Shown here piece by piece: positions 7,045 through 15,997 of a stretch of DNA of 64,000 bases. Origin of the DNA: Sediminibacterium magnilacihabitans (GTDB lineage: Bacteria; Bacteroidota; Bacteroidia; Chitinophagales; Chitinophagaceae); assembly GCA_002973575.1 (NCBI GenBank), contig PVEQ01000001.1, forward strand, positions 372,001 to 436,000. Reading direction: 5' to 3'. Made by a program: the position numbers and the translations under genes. Each line of letters opens with the position of its first letter. Within the stretch, counting starts at the first letter, position 1. The notes under the pieces are model-generated. The model saw nothing but the letters and a program-made list of their open reading frames with translations. It did not search any database and was not told the DNA's origin.

Positions 7045-7887
7045 TTAGCTCAACCGGTATTGTGAAGGAGTTTTACCGAAATGAAGTTTAAACGCCCGAT
7101 TGAAATTAGATACAGTTTCAAACCCGCATTCGTAGGCTATATCAGTAACAGGTTTAGATTTTATTTTCAATAATTGACTTGCCTTTTTTAATTTTCTCAG
7201 TGAAATATATTTTGCAGGGCTTTCTCTGTATAATTCTGTGAATTTTCTTTTAAACGTTGCTACACTGCAATTACAAAGTTTTGCAAACTCATCAATAGTC
7301 AAATCTGAGTAAATATTATTTTGCACAACTTCATTAAAATCGTATTCGTGCGGCACAAAAAGTGAGGAAACAAAAGCGTTGATAGAAGCGGCATTTTCGC
7401 TTTTGCCCAGAATCAATAATAATTCTTTCAACTTGTTGACGACAATGTTTTCATCCGCAATTGCTGGGTTCTCAAGCAGAAAATCAATACTATCAATGAA
7501 TGATTTCATTAAAGGTTCAATATTAACCTTGATTACATCAAACTTATTTTGAAAATGCTGAATAGATAAATCTGCCTCAAAAAAACCTTTTACGATATCA
7601 GGATAAAAAAAGGCGCCAATGGCAGAAAAAGTCTTTCCCCGGGTGATTTCATTTACAGAAGCCTGCTCAATAAAATAATTACCGCATTTTGCTAGCATAG
7701 CTTCATTTTTACCATAAGACAAAAGGTTTGTAGGTGACCTGAATTGAAAAGAGCCTTCAGTAATGAATAGAAAACAGGCTTCGTCTTCTTCAAAATATTT
7801 TGGAATACGTCTGAAGTCGCTCGTCATAACTACTTTTTCAAAAACTCGTTTACCTTTATATTTTATTATTTTTTGTTCTAAGACCAT
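7045..7887 (-). CDS. AraC-family transcriptional regulator
   Basis: A 280-residue regulator with an N-terminal cupin-like sensor domain of about 160 residues (contains LLSYGKNEAMLAKCGNY and ISRGK-like strands). The C-terminal AraC DNA-binding domain has two helix-turn-helix units. The first is at LTIDEFAKLCNCSVATFKRKF. The second is at KPVTDIAYECGFETVSNFNRAFKLHFG, ending with the family hallmark KTPSQYR. It is immediately upstream of, and co-oriented with, the CMD/SRPBCC cluster, which it probably activates. Single cysteines in the sensor and the first HTH could respond to oxidants, but this is speculation. Confidence 0.9.
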   Translation of the reverse strand: MVLEQKIIKYKGKRVFEKVVMTSDFRRIPKYFEEDEACFLFITEGSFQFRSPTNLLSYGKNEAMLAKCGNYFIEQASVNEITRGKTFSAIGAFFYPDIVKGFFEADLSIQHFQNKFDVIKVNIEPLMKSFIDSIDFLLENPAIADENIVVNKLKELLLILGKSENAASINAFVSSLFVPHEYDFNEVVQNNIYSDLTIDEFAKLCNCSVATFKRKFTELYRESPAKYISLRKLKKASQLLKIKSKPVTDIAYECGFETVSNFNRAFKLHFGKTPSQYRLS

Positions 7888-8038
7888 TGCAACTTGTTTA
7901 AAATTGAATTCTTATTTTTCCTGGAAGACGAATCTATCAAAACTAAAATTCTTTAATTTAAAAACACAAACTAAATCCAACTTTTGTACAAGGTTATATT
8001 GGAATGAGCATCTACCAGTTAAATTGAATACTAAAATA

Positions 8039-8056
8039 GCTGCCGTTTCCGGCAGC
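8039..8056 (-). terminator. terminator downstream of dsbD
   Basis: A perfect 7-bp hairpin GCTGCCG-TTTC-CGGCAGC is followed on the minus strand by TATTTTAG. It lies 38 bases past the dsbD stop codon and separates it from the AraC gene. Confidence 0.65.
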
Positions 8057-8093
8057 CATACCCAACACACCAATCATGAAAAAAACCGCTAAC

Positions 8094-10067
8094 TTATTCT
8101 CCTTTCTTTGCGAATTGTTGAATGCCTTCTTCTAAAAATTTATTGTATGTACTTATATTGGGTGAATAACCTTCCGATATAGAAAGTGTATTCCCGGTTG
8201 TATCTAACATCACATAATAGGGCTGTGAATTGATATTGAATTTTGAAGCCTGGAAGTAACTCCATTTGCTGCCAATGGTTTTTATGTTATAGGTTTTATC
8301 ACCTAAAGTCTTTGTTGTCTTCTCGGCATCGGGTAAAGGCCGTTTATCATCAACATACAATGAAATAAGCACTACATCATTTCTTAGTTTAGCATCTATC
8401 AGTGGGTCTGTCCAAACAAGGTTTTCCATTTTACGGCAGTTTACACAGGCCCATCCTGTAAAATCGAGCAGCACAGGTTTGTTTACTTTTTTTGCATACG
8501 CCATGCCTTCAACATAATCATGAAAACAATTTAATCCATTGGGGCAATGTTCGTTTGTTGCTGAAGACGCATCAGATGCTGATGAGTTTGCGGTAACGTT
8601 ATTGTGTTTCCATTCTGAATAAAAATCAGGTGGTGGGAATCCGCTGATTAATTTCAATGGGGCACCCCATAGCCCGGGTACAAGATATAATGTAAATGAA
8701 AATACAAGAATGATAAGTGATAAACGGGGAATAGATAAATAATTTACCTCGCTGTCATGGGCAAATTTTATTTTTCCCAATAGATAAAAGCCCCACAAAG
8801 CAAAGATGATAATCCATAAAACAAGAAATAATTCCCGGGTAAGAATATTTGCCTGAACCACTAAATCAGCATTCGATAAAAACTTTAATGCTAATGCAAG
8901 TTCCAGGAAACCCAAGCTTACTTTTACTGAATTTAACCAACCGCCGGATTTGGGCAATGAGTTTAACCATCCGGGAAAAGCAGCAAATAATCCGAATGGT
9001 AATGCCAGTGCAGATGAGAAACCAATCATTCCCCATAACGGCCCTCCAATACTGCCAGTTGCTGCCGATTCAAACAACAGTGTTCCTACAATGGGGCCGG
9101 TGCAGGAGAAAGAAACCAATGCTAAAGTGAAAGCCATGAAGAAAATACCAATCAGTCCGCCTTTGCCAGACCGACTATCTACTTTGTTTACAAATGAGGA
9201 TGACAATGTAATTTCAAATGCTCCAAAAAAAGAAGCGGCGAATACCAGGAGCAATACGAAAAAGATAAGATTGAACCATACATTGGTGGATAACGAATTA
9301 AGCGCATCAATGCCGAATATTTTTGATACCCCAAAACCCAACAATACATAAATAGCAACAATGGAAAGCGCATAAGTAAAGGCATTCCGTAAACCCTGTG
9401 CCCTTGTTTTGCTTCGTTTTGTAAAGAAACTCACCGTCATAGGTATCATTGGAAATACACAGGGTGTTAGCAACGCAGCTAACCCTGCAAGGGAGCCTGC
9501 TATAAAAATATACAGGTAAGAATGCTGGCTTAATGGCTTCTGCTTTTCAGATAAATTTGCAGGCTGTATTGTTGTGGTTGCTGCATTAGTATTTGCTATT
9601 GAAATTTGTGAAATGGCAGGAACATTAATTGTAAATTCATTTTCTTCCGGTGGCAGACATACTTCATCCGTACACAGCATATAGGATACATTTCCCTTCA
9701 ATGTAAAGGCAGATGTATCTGTAACATCAATAACTTCTTTAAACACAGCCTGGTGAGGATAGTACCGCAGAGTAATATTAAAACTGCTATCATATTTTTC
9801 AATCAGCTTGCCAAACTCGGTTGTCTTTTCCGCTACTTTGAAAGATTTACCCGGCTCTACACTCACAATAGTTTTTTGCGGCCCCCCATCTTCCATTTGT
9901 GATGAATAAATATGCCAGCCGGAGTCAAGGGTTACATTCAAAACCACCTGTAATTGCTTGTCGGAAATTTTCTCTACTGCAAAATTCCATTTCGCATGGT
10001 TCTGCACCTGCGCATTGGAACTAATTACGCCTGCAATAAAAAAAAGAGATAGTAAAGTATGCTTCAT
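8094..10067 (-). CDS. dsbD: thiol:disulfide interchange protein DsbD
   Basis: A 657-residue membrane protein that passes electrons from cytoplasmic thioredoxin to periplasmic disulfide enzymes. It has a signal peptide (MKHTLLSLFFIAGVISSNAQ) and a DsbD-alpha-like beta domain (about 25-150) with the Cys pair in LCTDEVCLPPEE. An eight-helix CcdA-like core (about 185-470) carries LLTPCVFPMIPMT and VSFSCTGPIVG. The C-terminal thioredoxin domain has the redox site W-A-C541-V-N-C544-R-K. All three expected Cys pairs are present. It follows a periplasmic CxxC thioredoxin with a 27-base gap, probably one of its clients. Confidence 0.93.
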   Translation of the reverse strand: MKHTLLSLFFIAGVISSNAQVQNHAKWNFAVEKISDKQLQVVLNVTLDSGWHIYSSQMEDGGPQKTIVSVEPGKSFKVAEKTTEFGKLIEKYDSSFNITLRYYPHQAVFKEVIDVTDTSAFTLKGNVSYMLCTDEVCLPPEENEFTINVPAISQISIANTNAATTTIQPANLSEKQKPLSQHSYLYIFIAGSLAGLAALLTPCVFPMIPMTVSFFTKRSKTRAQGLRNAFTYALSIVAIYVLLGFGVSKIFGIDALNSLSTNVWFNLIFFVLLLVFAASFFGAFEITLSSSFVNKVDSRSGKGGLIGIFFMAFTLALVSFSCTGPIVGTLLFESAATGSIGGPLWGMIGFSSALALPFGLFAAFPGWLNSLPKSGGWLNSVKVSLGFLELALALKFLSNADLVVQANILTRELFLVLWIIIFALWGFYLLGKIKFAHDSEVNYLSIPRLSLIILVFSFTLYLVPGLWGAPLKLISGFPPPDFYSEWKHNNVTANSSASDASSATNEHCPNGLNCFHDYVEGMAYAKKVNKPVLLDFTGWACVNCRKMENLVWTDPLIDAKLRNDVVLISLYVDDKRPLPDAEKTTKTLGDKTYNIKTIGSKWSYFQASKFNINSQPYYVMLDTTGNTLSISEGYSPNISTYNKFLEEGIQQFAKKGE

Positions 10068-10094
10068 TTAAATTTAATAGTATGAATTGAGAAA

Positions 10095-10493
10095 TTAACT
10101 TCCGGCAAGTGCATCTGCTATTGTTTTTTTCATAGCCTCAAGGGAGTAAGAGACATACATCCGGCTCACTATTTTTCCAGACGATGGATTAATAATGGTA
10201 ATTAAACCAGTTGCCTGTTCCATTAAAGAAATATCATATACACCGGCAGATTGCAGTTCCGGTTTTGATTTTGACTTGCTTCTTTTATTAGTAACATCAT
10301 TTATCACCACCAACACATCTTTCGAGTTTAAAAAGGCAGGGATAAGTTCGTTATTAATTTTGCCTTCATTAGCACGGCAGGTGGGGCACCAATTGGCATG
10401 AGTAACCATTACCACTACTTTTTTATTGGTTTGAGAAAATGTGGTTGAAATGGTTAAAAGCGATAATGCAAAAAATACAACTATTTGTTTCAT
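10095..10493 (-). CDS. exported thioredoxin-like protein (CPTC)
   Basis: A 132-residue periplasmic thioredoxin-fold protein with signal peptide MKQIVVFFALSLLTISTTFSQ. The redox site is N-W-C-P-T-C-R-A-N in the usual place after the first beta strand (VVVMVTHA). A Pro-preceded strand TGLITIINPSSGKIVSR follows in place of the classic cis-Pro loop. It is a paralogue of the CPVC protein at 37010-37429, sharing the NxxWCPxCxAN core and a V-x-N-D-x-T-N strand. It is co-oriented with dsbD, which would keep it reduced. Its target proteins are unknown. Confidence 0.85.
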   Translation of the reverse strand: MKQIVVFFALSLLTISTTFSQTNKKVVVMVTHANWCPTCRANEGKINNELIPAFLNSKDVLVVINDVTNKRSKSKSKPELQSAGVYDISLMEQATGLITIINPSSGKIVSRMYVSYSLEAMKKTIADALAGS

Positions 10494-10577
10494 GTGTTGG
10501 TTTAGGGCTGTTGACGGACGATGCCAACATTACTTACAGCTAAAAAAGCTTTAACTTATCTTTAGTAATTCAAAAAA

Positions 10578-11186
10578 ATGAAAAAATCCTGTATGAAATG
10601 CATCTATTGCAAGTCAATATATCTGTCTCTTATCATCATTTTTTTCTTTTTTAAAGATTCAAAGGCACAAATAAATAGTAAGGAAGTGGATGTATCAAAG
10701 TTTCAGGCAGGAGTTGAAGTGCAATGGTACCCGGCAGGCTGGTTAATAGGACCGGTAGCTAATTGTTTTATCTCGGCAAAACACATACTAAATTTTCGGG
10801 CTGCCATTAATATTGCTGACCGGCATAATTGGAGTGGGTTGAATGACGATGAAAGAGGAACTGGCTATGGTGGCTCAGTCGGCTATCGTTTTTTATTTAC
10901 TCCTGCAAAAAACTCTTTTCTTATTGGCGCCAGGGTTGATTTGTTTAACACAAAAATTAAATGGAAAAATAATATCGGTTCAGCACAGCAAACTTCCGGC
11001 ACCACCACTACACTGGTATTGCAACCCAGCGCTGAATTAGGTTATCGGATAAAGCTGAAGAACCCAAAATGGAATATCCTTATTACCGGGGGCATTGGCG
11101 AAGAAATAAATATCAGGACTAAAGGCAGGGATGTTGGCCAGGGCGGTATGTGGCTGTTAAGCGTTTCGATACTTCATTCACTTTAA
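10578..11186 (+). CDS. predicted outer-membrane beta-barrel protein
   Basis: A 202-residue exported protein. A Lys/Cys-rich N-terminus and hydrophobic stretch (SIYLSLIIIFFFF) lead to a probable cleavage after DSKAQ. The rest shows alternating hydrophobic/polar strands with Gly/aromatic turns (YGGSVGYRFLF, FLIGARVDLF, TLVLQPSAELGYRI, NILITGGIGEEI). It ends in a strand with terminal hydrophobics (LLSVSILHSL), as in small 8-strand barrels. No specific family was recognised. It is monocistronic and divergent from the dsbD-thioredoxin pair. Confidence 0.6.
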   Translation: MKKSCMKCIYCKSIYLSLIIIFFFFKDSKAQINSKEVDVSKFQAGVEVQWYPAGWLIGPVANCFISAKHILNFRAAINIADRHNWSGLNDDERGTGYGGSVGYRFLFTPAKNSFLIGARVDLFNTKIKWKNNIGSAQQTSGTTTTLVLQPSAELGYRIKLKNPKWNILITGGIGEEINIRTKGRDVGQGGMWLLSVSILHSL

Positions 11187-11282
11187 AAATCAACTTTAGA
11201 TCGGTAATGCCTTGTAAGGTAAGTAACTGTTTCCCGTCTTGATTATAAAGTTCGTTATACGGACTAAATAATAATATAGTAA

Positions 11283-12050
11283 ATGTGTACAGTAACTTAT
11301 ATCCCAACCAAAAATGGTGCAATTCTAACCTCAAACAGGGATGAACACATCAGCCGGGGAATTGCATTATATCCCGAAATCTATCAATTCAACAATAGAA
11401 AATTGATTTATCCAAAAGACAGTAAAGCAGGAGGCACCTGGTTTATCAGCAATGAACATGGCGATGCCGGGGTATTGTTAAATGGTGCATTTGAAAAACA
11501 TATACCAACCCCTCCATATAGAAAAAGCAGGGGCCATGTTTTACCGGAAATATTTCAATTCACTTCACCCTTTGATGCGTTGAAAGAATATAACCTGGCC
11601 GGAATAGAAAATTTTACAATTATTCTATGGGAGCAAGGAATCTTACGGGAATTTAAATGGGATGGCGGAAAACTGAAGATGAAACTTCATGATAAGGGGC
11701 AAGCCCATATCTGGTCATCAGTTACGCTTTATGACGAAAACATGATTGCCGAGAGACATGGCTGGTTTAATAACTGGTTGCAATTGCATTCTGAAATTTC
11801 GCAAAAAGATATTTTGAATTTTCATACCGGCACACATACAGCAAACAAAGACTATGGGTTATTGATTTCAAGAAAGAATAAAATTTCCACCACCAGTACC
11901 ACTTCACTTTGTGTAAGACAACAAAAGGCTGAGTTATACCACAGGGATTTTATACAAAATATTGAATCTATACTCCAGTACGACTTAATGCAGGTTCAGC
12001 ATTTTAATACACTAACAACTTATGAAAGTGAATTTGCTAAAAAAAATTAA
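11283..12050 (+). CDS. TANGO2/NRDE family protein
   Basis: A 255-residue protein starting M-C2-T-V-T-Y, with the signature S-N-R-D-E-H near residue 20 and AGGTWF near 50. These are the conserved features of the TANGO2 (DUF833/NRDE) family. An N-terminal Cys next to NRDE resembles an Ntn-hydrolase arrangement; eukaryotic TANGO2 is linked to haem or lipid handling, while the bacterial role is unsettled. There is no signal peptide, so it should be cytoplasmic. Its end overlaps the next gene by 29 bases, indicating coupled translation with the ATP-grasp protein. Confidence 0.88.
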   Translation: MCTVTYIPTKNGAILTSNRDEHISRGIALYPEIYQFNNRKLIYPKDSKAGGTWFISNEHGDAGVLLNGAFEKHIPTPPYRKSRGHVLPEIFQFTSPFDALKEYNLAGIENFTIILWEQGILREFKWDGGKLKMKLHDKGQAHIWSSVTLYDENMIAERHGWFNNWLQLHSEISQKDILNFHTGTHTANKDYGLLISRKNKISTTSTTSLCVRQQKAELYHRDFIQNIESILQYDLMQVQHFNTLTTYESEFAKKN

Positions 12051-13158
12051 GTCTCTCCCGCTTGTCATCCGTCTATTGAATTGGGAATACTGGCCGTTTC
12101 ATGTGGTGTATTCTCCCATTTATCCTGTATGGATATGGTATTGTATTAAAGCCAGATCTTTTTTCTTTTTTGGCGCTTCTAACCCAACCATTAAAAATGC
12201 AGGCTTTTTGATGGAACCTAAAAGCGAGATTGACCTGCTTATCCCCAAAAAATACAAACCATTTACTTTATTTTTTATAGCCGGTACTTCCTTTGACAAA
12301 ATAAAAGAAACCGTATGGAATAATAATTTGCAATATCCGCTTGTTGTTAAGCCAGACATAGGAATGCAAGGTAAGGCTGTTGTAAAAGTAAATAGTGACT
12401 ATGAATTGAATAATGTCATTGCAACATTCACCGTAAATCTTATTATTCAGTCTTTTATACCTTACCCGAAAGAGGTAGGTATATTTTATGTACGTTATCC
12501 TGATGATGAGCATGGAAAAATCACGGGGATAGTAGAAAAAGAATTCTTATCAGTTACAGGTGATGGCATCAGTACTATTGAAATTTTACTATACAATACT
12601 CCCCGATATGTTCTTCAAATTCCAGCACTCAAAAGATTATTAGGAGAATCCATAAACGATATTCTGAAAAAAGGAGAGAATAGAATATTGGTGCCTTATG
12701 GAAATCATGTAAGAGGCTCTTTATTTTTAGATAGTACTTGGAAAAATTCAGCCCGGTTAGAATCAGTAATTGATAATGCATGCAAATCTATTGAGGGATT
12801 TTATTTTGGCCGTCTTGATATCCGGTTTAACAGTTTTGAAGAATTGGCTGAAGATAAAAATTGGAGCATTATAGAACTTAATGGGGCAGGTAGTGAACCA
12901 ACGCACATGTACGACCCTAAACATTCATTGTTTTTTGCCTGGAAAGAAATTATCCGTCATTGGAAAATACTCTACAAAGTTTCGTTGCAAAATAAAAGAA
13001 GAGGTTTCCCTTTTTTGAAATATAAAGAGGGAGTTGCAATGTTCAGGCAGAACAGTGCTTATGTTAAGGAGTTAAATAAAATACGCTTTGAAAAACCGAC
13101 TGATATTAAAACCATTCACCACAAATATGCAGGGCCTTCACTTAGGGTTGTCAAATAA
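12022..13158 (+). CDS. ATP-grasp domain protein
   Basis: A 378-residue protein whose middle and C-terminal parts show an ATP-grasp fold. The nucleotide-binding lid strand is YPLVVKPDIGMQGKAVVKV (about 110-128), followed by an IIQSFIPYPKEVGIFYV strand, a YFGRLDIRF strand and the metal site IIELNGAGSEPTHMYDP. These enzymes ligate a carboxylate to an amine or thiol using ATP (compare D-Ala-D-Ala ligase). The acceptor is unknown. A hydrophobic N-terminal segment (YPVWIWYCIKARSFFFFG) suggests membrane contact. It overlaps the TANGO2-like gene and is 44 bases ahead of a GH63 glucosidase. Confidence 0.78.
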   Translation: MKVNLLKKIKSLPLVIRLLNWEYWPFHVVYSPIYPVWIWYCIKARSFFFFGASNPTIKNAGFLMEPKSEIDLLIPKKYKPFTLFFIAGTSFDKIKETVWNNNLQYPLVVKPDIGMQGKAVVKVNSDYELNNVIATFTVNLIIQSFIPYPKEVGIFYVRYPDDEHGKITGIVEKEFLSVTGDGISTIEILLYNTPRYVLQIPALKRLLGESINDILKKGENRILVPYGNHVRGSLFLDSTWKNSARLESVIDNACKSIEGFYFGRLDIRFNSFEELAEDKNWSIIELNGAGSEPTHMYDPKHSLFFAWKEIIRHWKILYKVSLQNKRRGFPFLKYKEGVAMFRQNSAYVKELNKIRFEKPTDIKTIHHKYAGPSLRVVK

Positions 13159-13202
13159 TACCTCGGTTTAACATCTTAAAATGGGGTCCTGAAAAATAAA
13201 CG

Positions 13203-15854
13203 ATGAAAAATAAAATTGCTGAGGAACTCAGGATAAATGAAAATTATAAGGGGCTAAAAAAATGGCTCAAATGGGGGCCCTATTTGAGTGAAAGGCAATG
13301 GGGTACAGTAAGGGAGGATTACAGTGAACACGGAAACGCCTGGGACTATTTTCCTCACGACCATGCCCGTTCCAAAGTCTATCGCTGGGGAGAGGATGGT
13401 ATTGCAGGCATCAGTGATGATATGCAACGTATTTGTTTTGCCATTGCTTTGTGGAATGGTAAAGATCCGATTTTAAAAGAACGGCTATTTGGATTAACGG
13501 GGAATCAAGGCAATCATGGTGAAGACGTAAAAGAGTTATATTATTATTTAGACAATAACCCATCTCACTCGTACATGAAGCACCTGTACAAATATCCGCA
13601 GGCTGCTTATCCTTATGAAGATTTATTGTTGTTTAATAAAAGCAGGTCGAAATATGATGAAGAGTATGAATTGCTGGATACGGGATTATTTAAGGATAGT
13701 AAATACTTTGACGTATTTACTGAATATGCAAAAGCTGACGATGAAGACCTGTTGATAAAAATTACTATTCATAACCGGGCATCCGAATCTGCATACATTG
13801 CACTGCTGCCTACTTTATGGATGCGTAATCTCTGGAATGTGGGGATTGATAAAGAAAAGCCCGTTATAAAATCTGCAAAAGACGGAAATAATTTTCAGTC
13901 AGTAAATGTTCACCATAAAATTACAGGAGATTACCATTTTTATTATCTGCAGCCTGCCAGACCGCTCTTTACAGAAAATGAATCCAATACAGAAAAAATA
14001 TATGGAATACCTAACACCAGTCCCTTTGTAAAAGATGTTTTTCATACTGCAGTAACACAGAGGCAGTTCGACATTTTTAATAATAAGAAGGAAGGAACTA
14101 AATTTTCACCTTTATACGAATTGCAGATAGAAGCCGGTGCCAATACAATTGTAAAATTAAGACTAAGTAAAAATGAAGTTGCCAATCCTTTTAATGACAG
14201 GTTTGATGAAATATTCACGCAACGCATAGCTGAAACAGATGAATTTTATAATCAACTAAGCAAAGCCAAGGACGAAGATGAAAAAAATATTCAACGGCAG
14301 GCATTTGCAGGCATGTTGTGGAGCAAACAATATTATAATATTGATATTCCAAGATGGCTTAATGGCGACCAGGGTCAACCACATCCTCCATCCGACAGAA
14401 AACGGGGACGTAATCATCAGTGGTACACATTAAACAACGAAGATATTATTTCTATGCCCGATAAATGGGAATATCCCTGGTATGCCGCATGGGACCTTGC
14501 TTTTCATTGCGTGCCATTAGCAATGTTAGATGCAAACTTTGCAAAAGAACAACTCATTTTATTTCTTCGTGAATGGTACATGCATCCCAATGGGCAAATG
14601 CCGGCTTATGAATGGAATTTCAGTGATGTTAATCCTCCAGTACATGCATGGAGTTGTATGGAAGTATATAAGATTGATAAAGAAAAAACAGGTAAAGGTG
14701 ATTATAAATTTTTGGAAAGAGTATTCCAGAAACTGTTATTAAATTTTACATGGTGGGTAAATCGCAAAGACTATAAAGGAAACAATGTATTTGAAGGTGG
14801 TTTTTTGGGTTTAGATAATATTGGTGTGTTTGACAGAAGCCGGGCTATTCCTGGTGGCGGGCATTTGGAGCAGGCTGATGGAACTGCCTGGATGGCGATG
14901 TACTGCCTCAATATGCTTGAGATTGCAATTGAACTTTGCCAATACAACGATGCTTATGAAGATGTGGCTACCAAATTTTTTGAGCACTTTGTTTATATCG
15001 CAGATTCGCTGAACCGGATTGCAGATGACTGGGCAGGTTCATGGGATGAAGAACAGGGATTTTTTTATGATGTAATATCAATGCCCGATGGCCACTATAT
15101 TCCAGTTAAGGTACGTTCCTTAGTTGGCCTAAGCACGTTGTTTGGCGTATTAGTATTAAAAAAAGAACAATTAAAAATAATGCCTGATTTTTACAGGAGA
15201 TTAAAGTGGTTTAGAAAATACAGGGAAGAAAATAATCAGTATAAAGTGATAGAGGATCTGTACGAAAACGATGACATTTTGCTTTCTTTAGTTCCAAGAA
15301 AGCGGATTGAAAAATTAATGACTGCTTTATTAGATGAAAAAGAATTTCTTTCTTCAGGGGGTATCCGCTCTATTTCAAAAATTCATGAAAATCCTTACGA
15401 ATTAAATATTGACGGAGAAATTTTTGGGCTTAATTATCAACCCGGTGAATCAAGCTCATCACTTTTTGGGGGCAATTCAAACTGGAGGGGACCAATCTGG
15501 GCACCCATGAATTATTTATTGATTTTATCATTAAAAAAGTTTTGTGATTATTACCGCGGCGAATGCCAGGTTGCGTACCCGATTGGCGCTAACAATGTAA
15601 TCCCCATCAGCCAGGTAGGCATTCAATTAGCTAACCGCTTCATCGCATTATTTAAAAAAGATTCACAAGGGCAACGTCCCGTTCACGGCAAGGAAATGAT
15701 TTATAGTAACGACCCGAATTTTTCCAATTTGATATTATTCTACGAATATTTTCATGGGGATAATGGCCGTGGTATAGGTGCATCACACCAAACAGGATGG
15801 ACGGGTGTAGTGGCAGAACTGATAAATAGGGTTAATGAAACCGGCAAAATGTAA
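13203..15854 (+). CDS. GH63-type glucosidase
   Basis: An 883-residue soluble enzyme matching the long bacterial GH63-like glucosidases (usual length about 880-890). The start has the family opener LKKWLKWGPYLSERQWGTVREDYS. The (alpha/alpha)6-barrel part carries WEYPWYAAWDLAFH, a GGHLEQADGTAWMA block, GNSNWRGPIWAPMN and the late HQTGWTGVVAE. There is no signal peptide, so it should act in the cytoplasm on imported or stored alpha-glucosides; the exact substrate cannot be read from sequence. Its neighbours are an ATP-grasp enzyme and an esterase with a glycan-binding-like domain. Confidence 0.85.
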   Translation: MKNKIAEELRINENYKGLKKWLKWGPYLSERQWGTVREDYSEHGNAWDYFPHDHARSKVYRWGEDGIAGISDDMQRICFAIALWNGKDPILKERLFGLTGNQGNHGEDVKELYYYLDNNPSHSYMKHLYKYPQAAYPYEDLLLFNKSRSKYDEEYELLDTGLFKDSKYFDVFTEYAKADDEDLLIKITIHNRASESAYIALLPTLWMRNLWNVGIDKEKPVIKSAKDGNNFQSVNVHHKITGDYHFYYLQPARPLFTENESNTEKIYGIPNTSPFVKDVFHTAVTQRQFDIFNNKKEGTKFSPLYELQIEAGANTIVKLRLSKNEVANPFNDRFDEIFTQRIAETDEFYNQLSKAKDEDEKNIQRQAFAGMLWSKQYYNIDIPRWLNGDQGQPHPPSDRKRGRNHQWYTLNNEDIISMPDKWEYPWYAAWDLAFHCVPLAMLDANFAKEQLILFLREWYMHPNGQMPAYEWNFSDVNPPVHAWSCMEVYKIDKEKTGKGDYKFLERVFQKLLLNFTWWVNRKDYKGNNVFEGGFLGLDNIGVFDRSRAIPGGGHLEQADGTAWMAMYCLNMLEIAIELCQYNDAYEDVATKFFEHFVYIADSLNRIADDWAGSWDEEQGFFYDVISMPDGHYIPVKVRSLVGLSTLFGVLVLKKEQLKIMPDFYRRLKWFRKYREENNQYKVIEDLYENDDILLSLVPRKRIEKLMTALLDEKEFLSSGGIRSISKIHENPYELNIDGEIFGLNYQPGESSSSLFGGNSNWRGPIWAPMNYLLILSLKKFCDYYRGECQVAYPIGANNVIPISQVGIQLANRFIALFKKDSQGQRPVHGKEMIYSNDPNFSNLILFYEYFHGDNGRGIGASHQTGWTGVVAELINRVNETGKM

Positions 15855-15997
15855 CCGGGCATGTAATTATTTTTTTTCGTTTAGTAAGGCACACTGAGTT
15901 ATTTGAATTTAAAAACACGAAGTTAAACGAATGTCGCTGCCTTCATCATGCCCTGCAATAATGAGTAAATGTATTGAGTAATATAAATAATTCAATA

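Noticed and set aside
8950..9351. 133-codon plus-strand frame inside dsbD
   Set aside because: It is antisense to the well-conserved membrane core of dsbD and has no recognisable features of its own.
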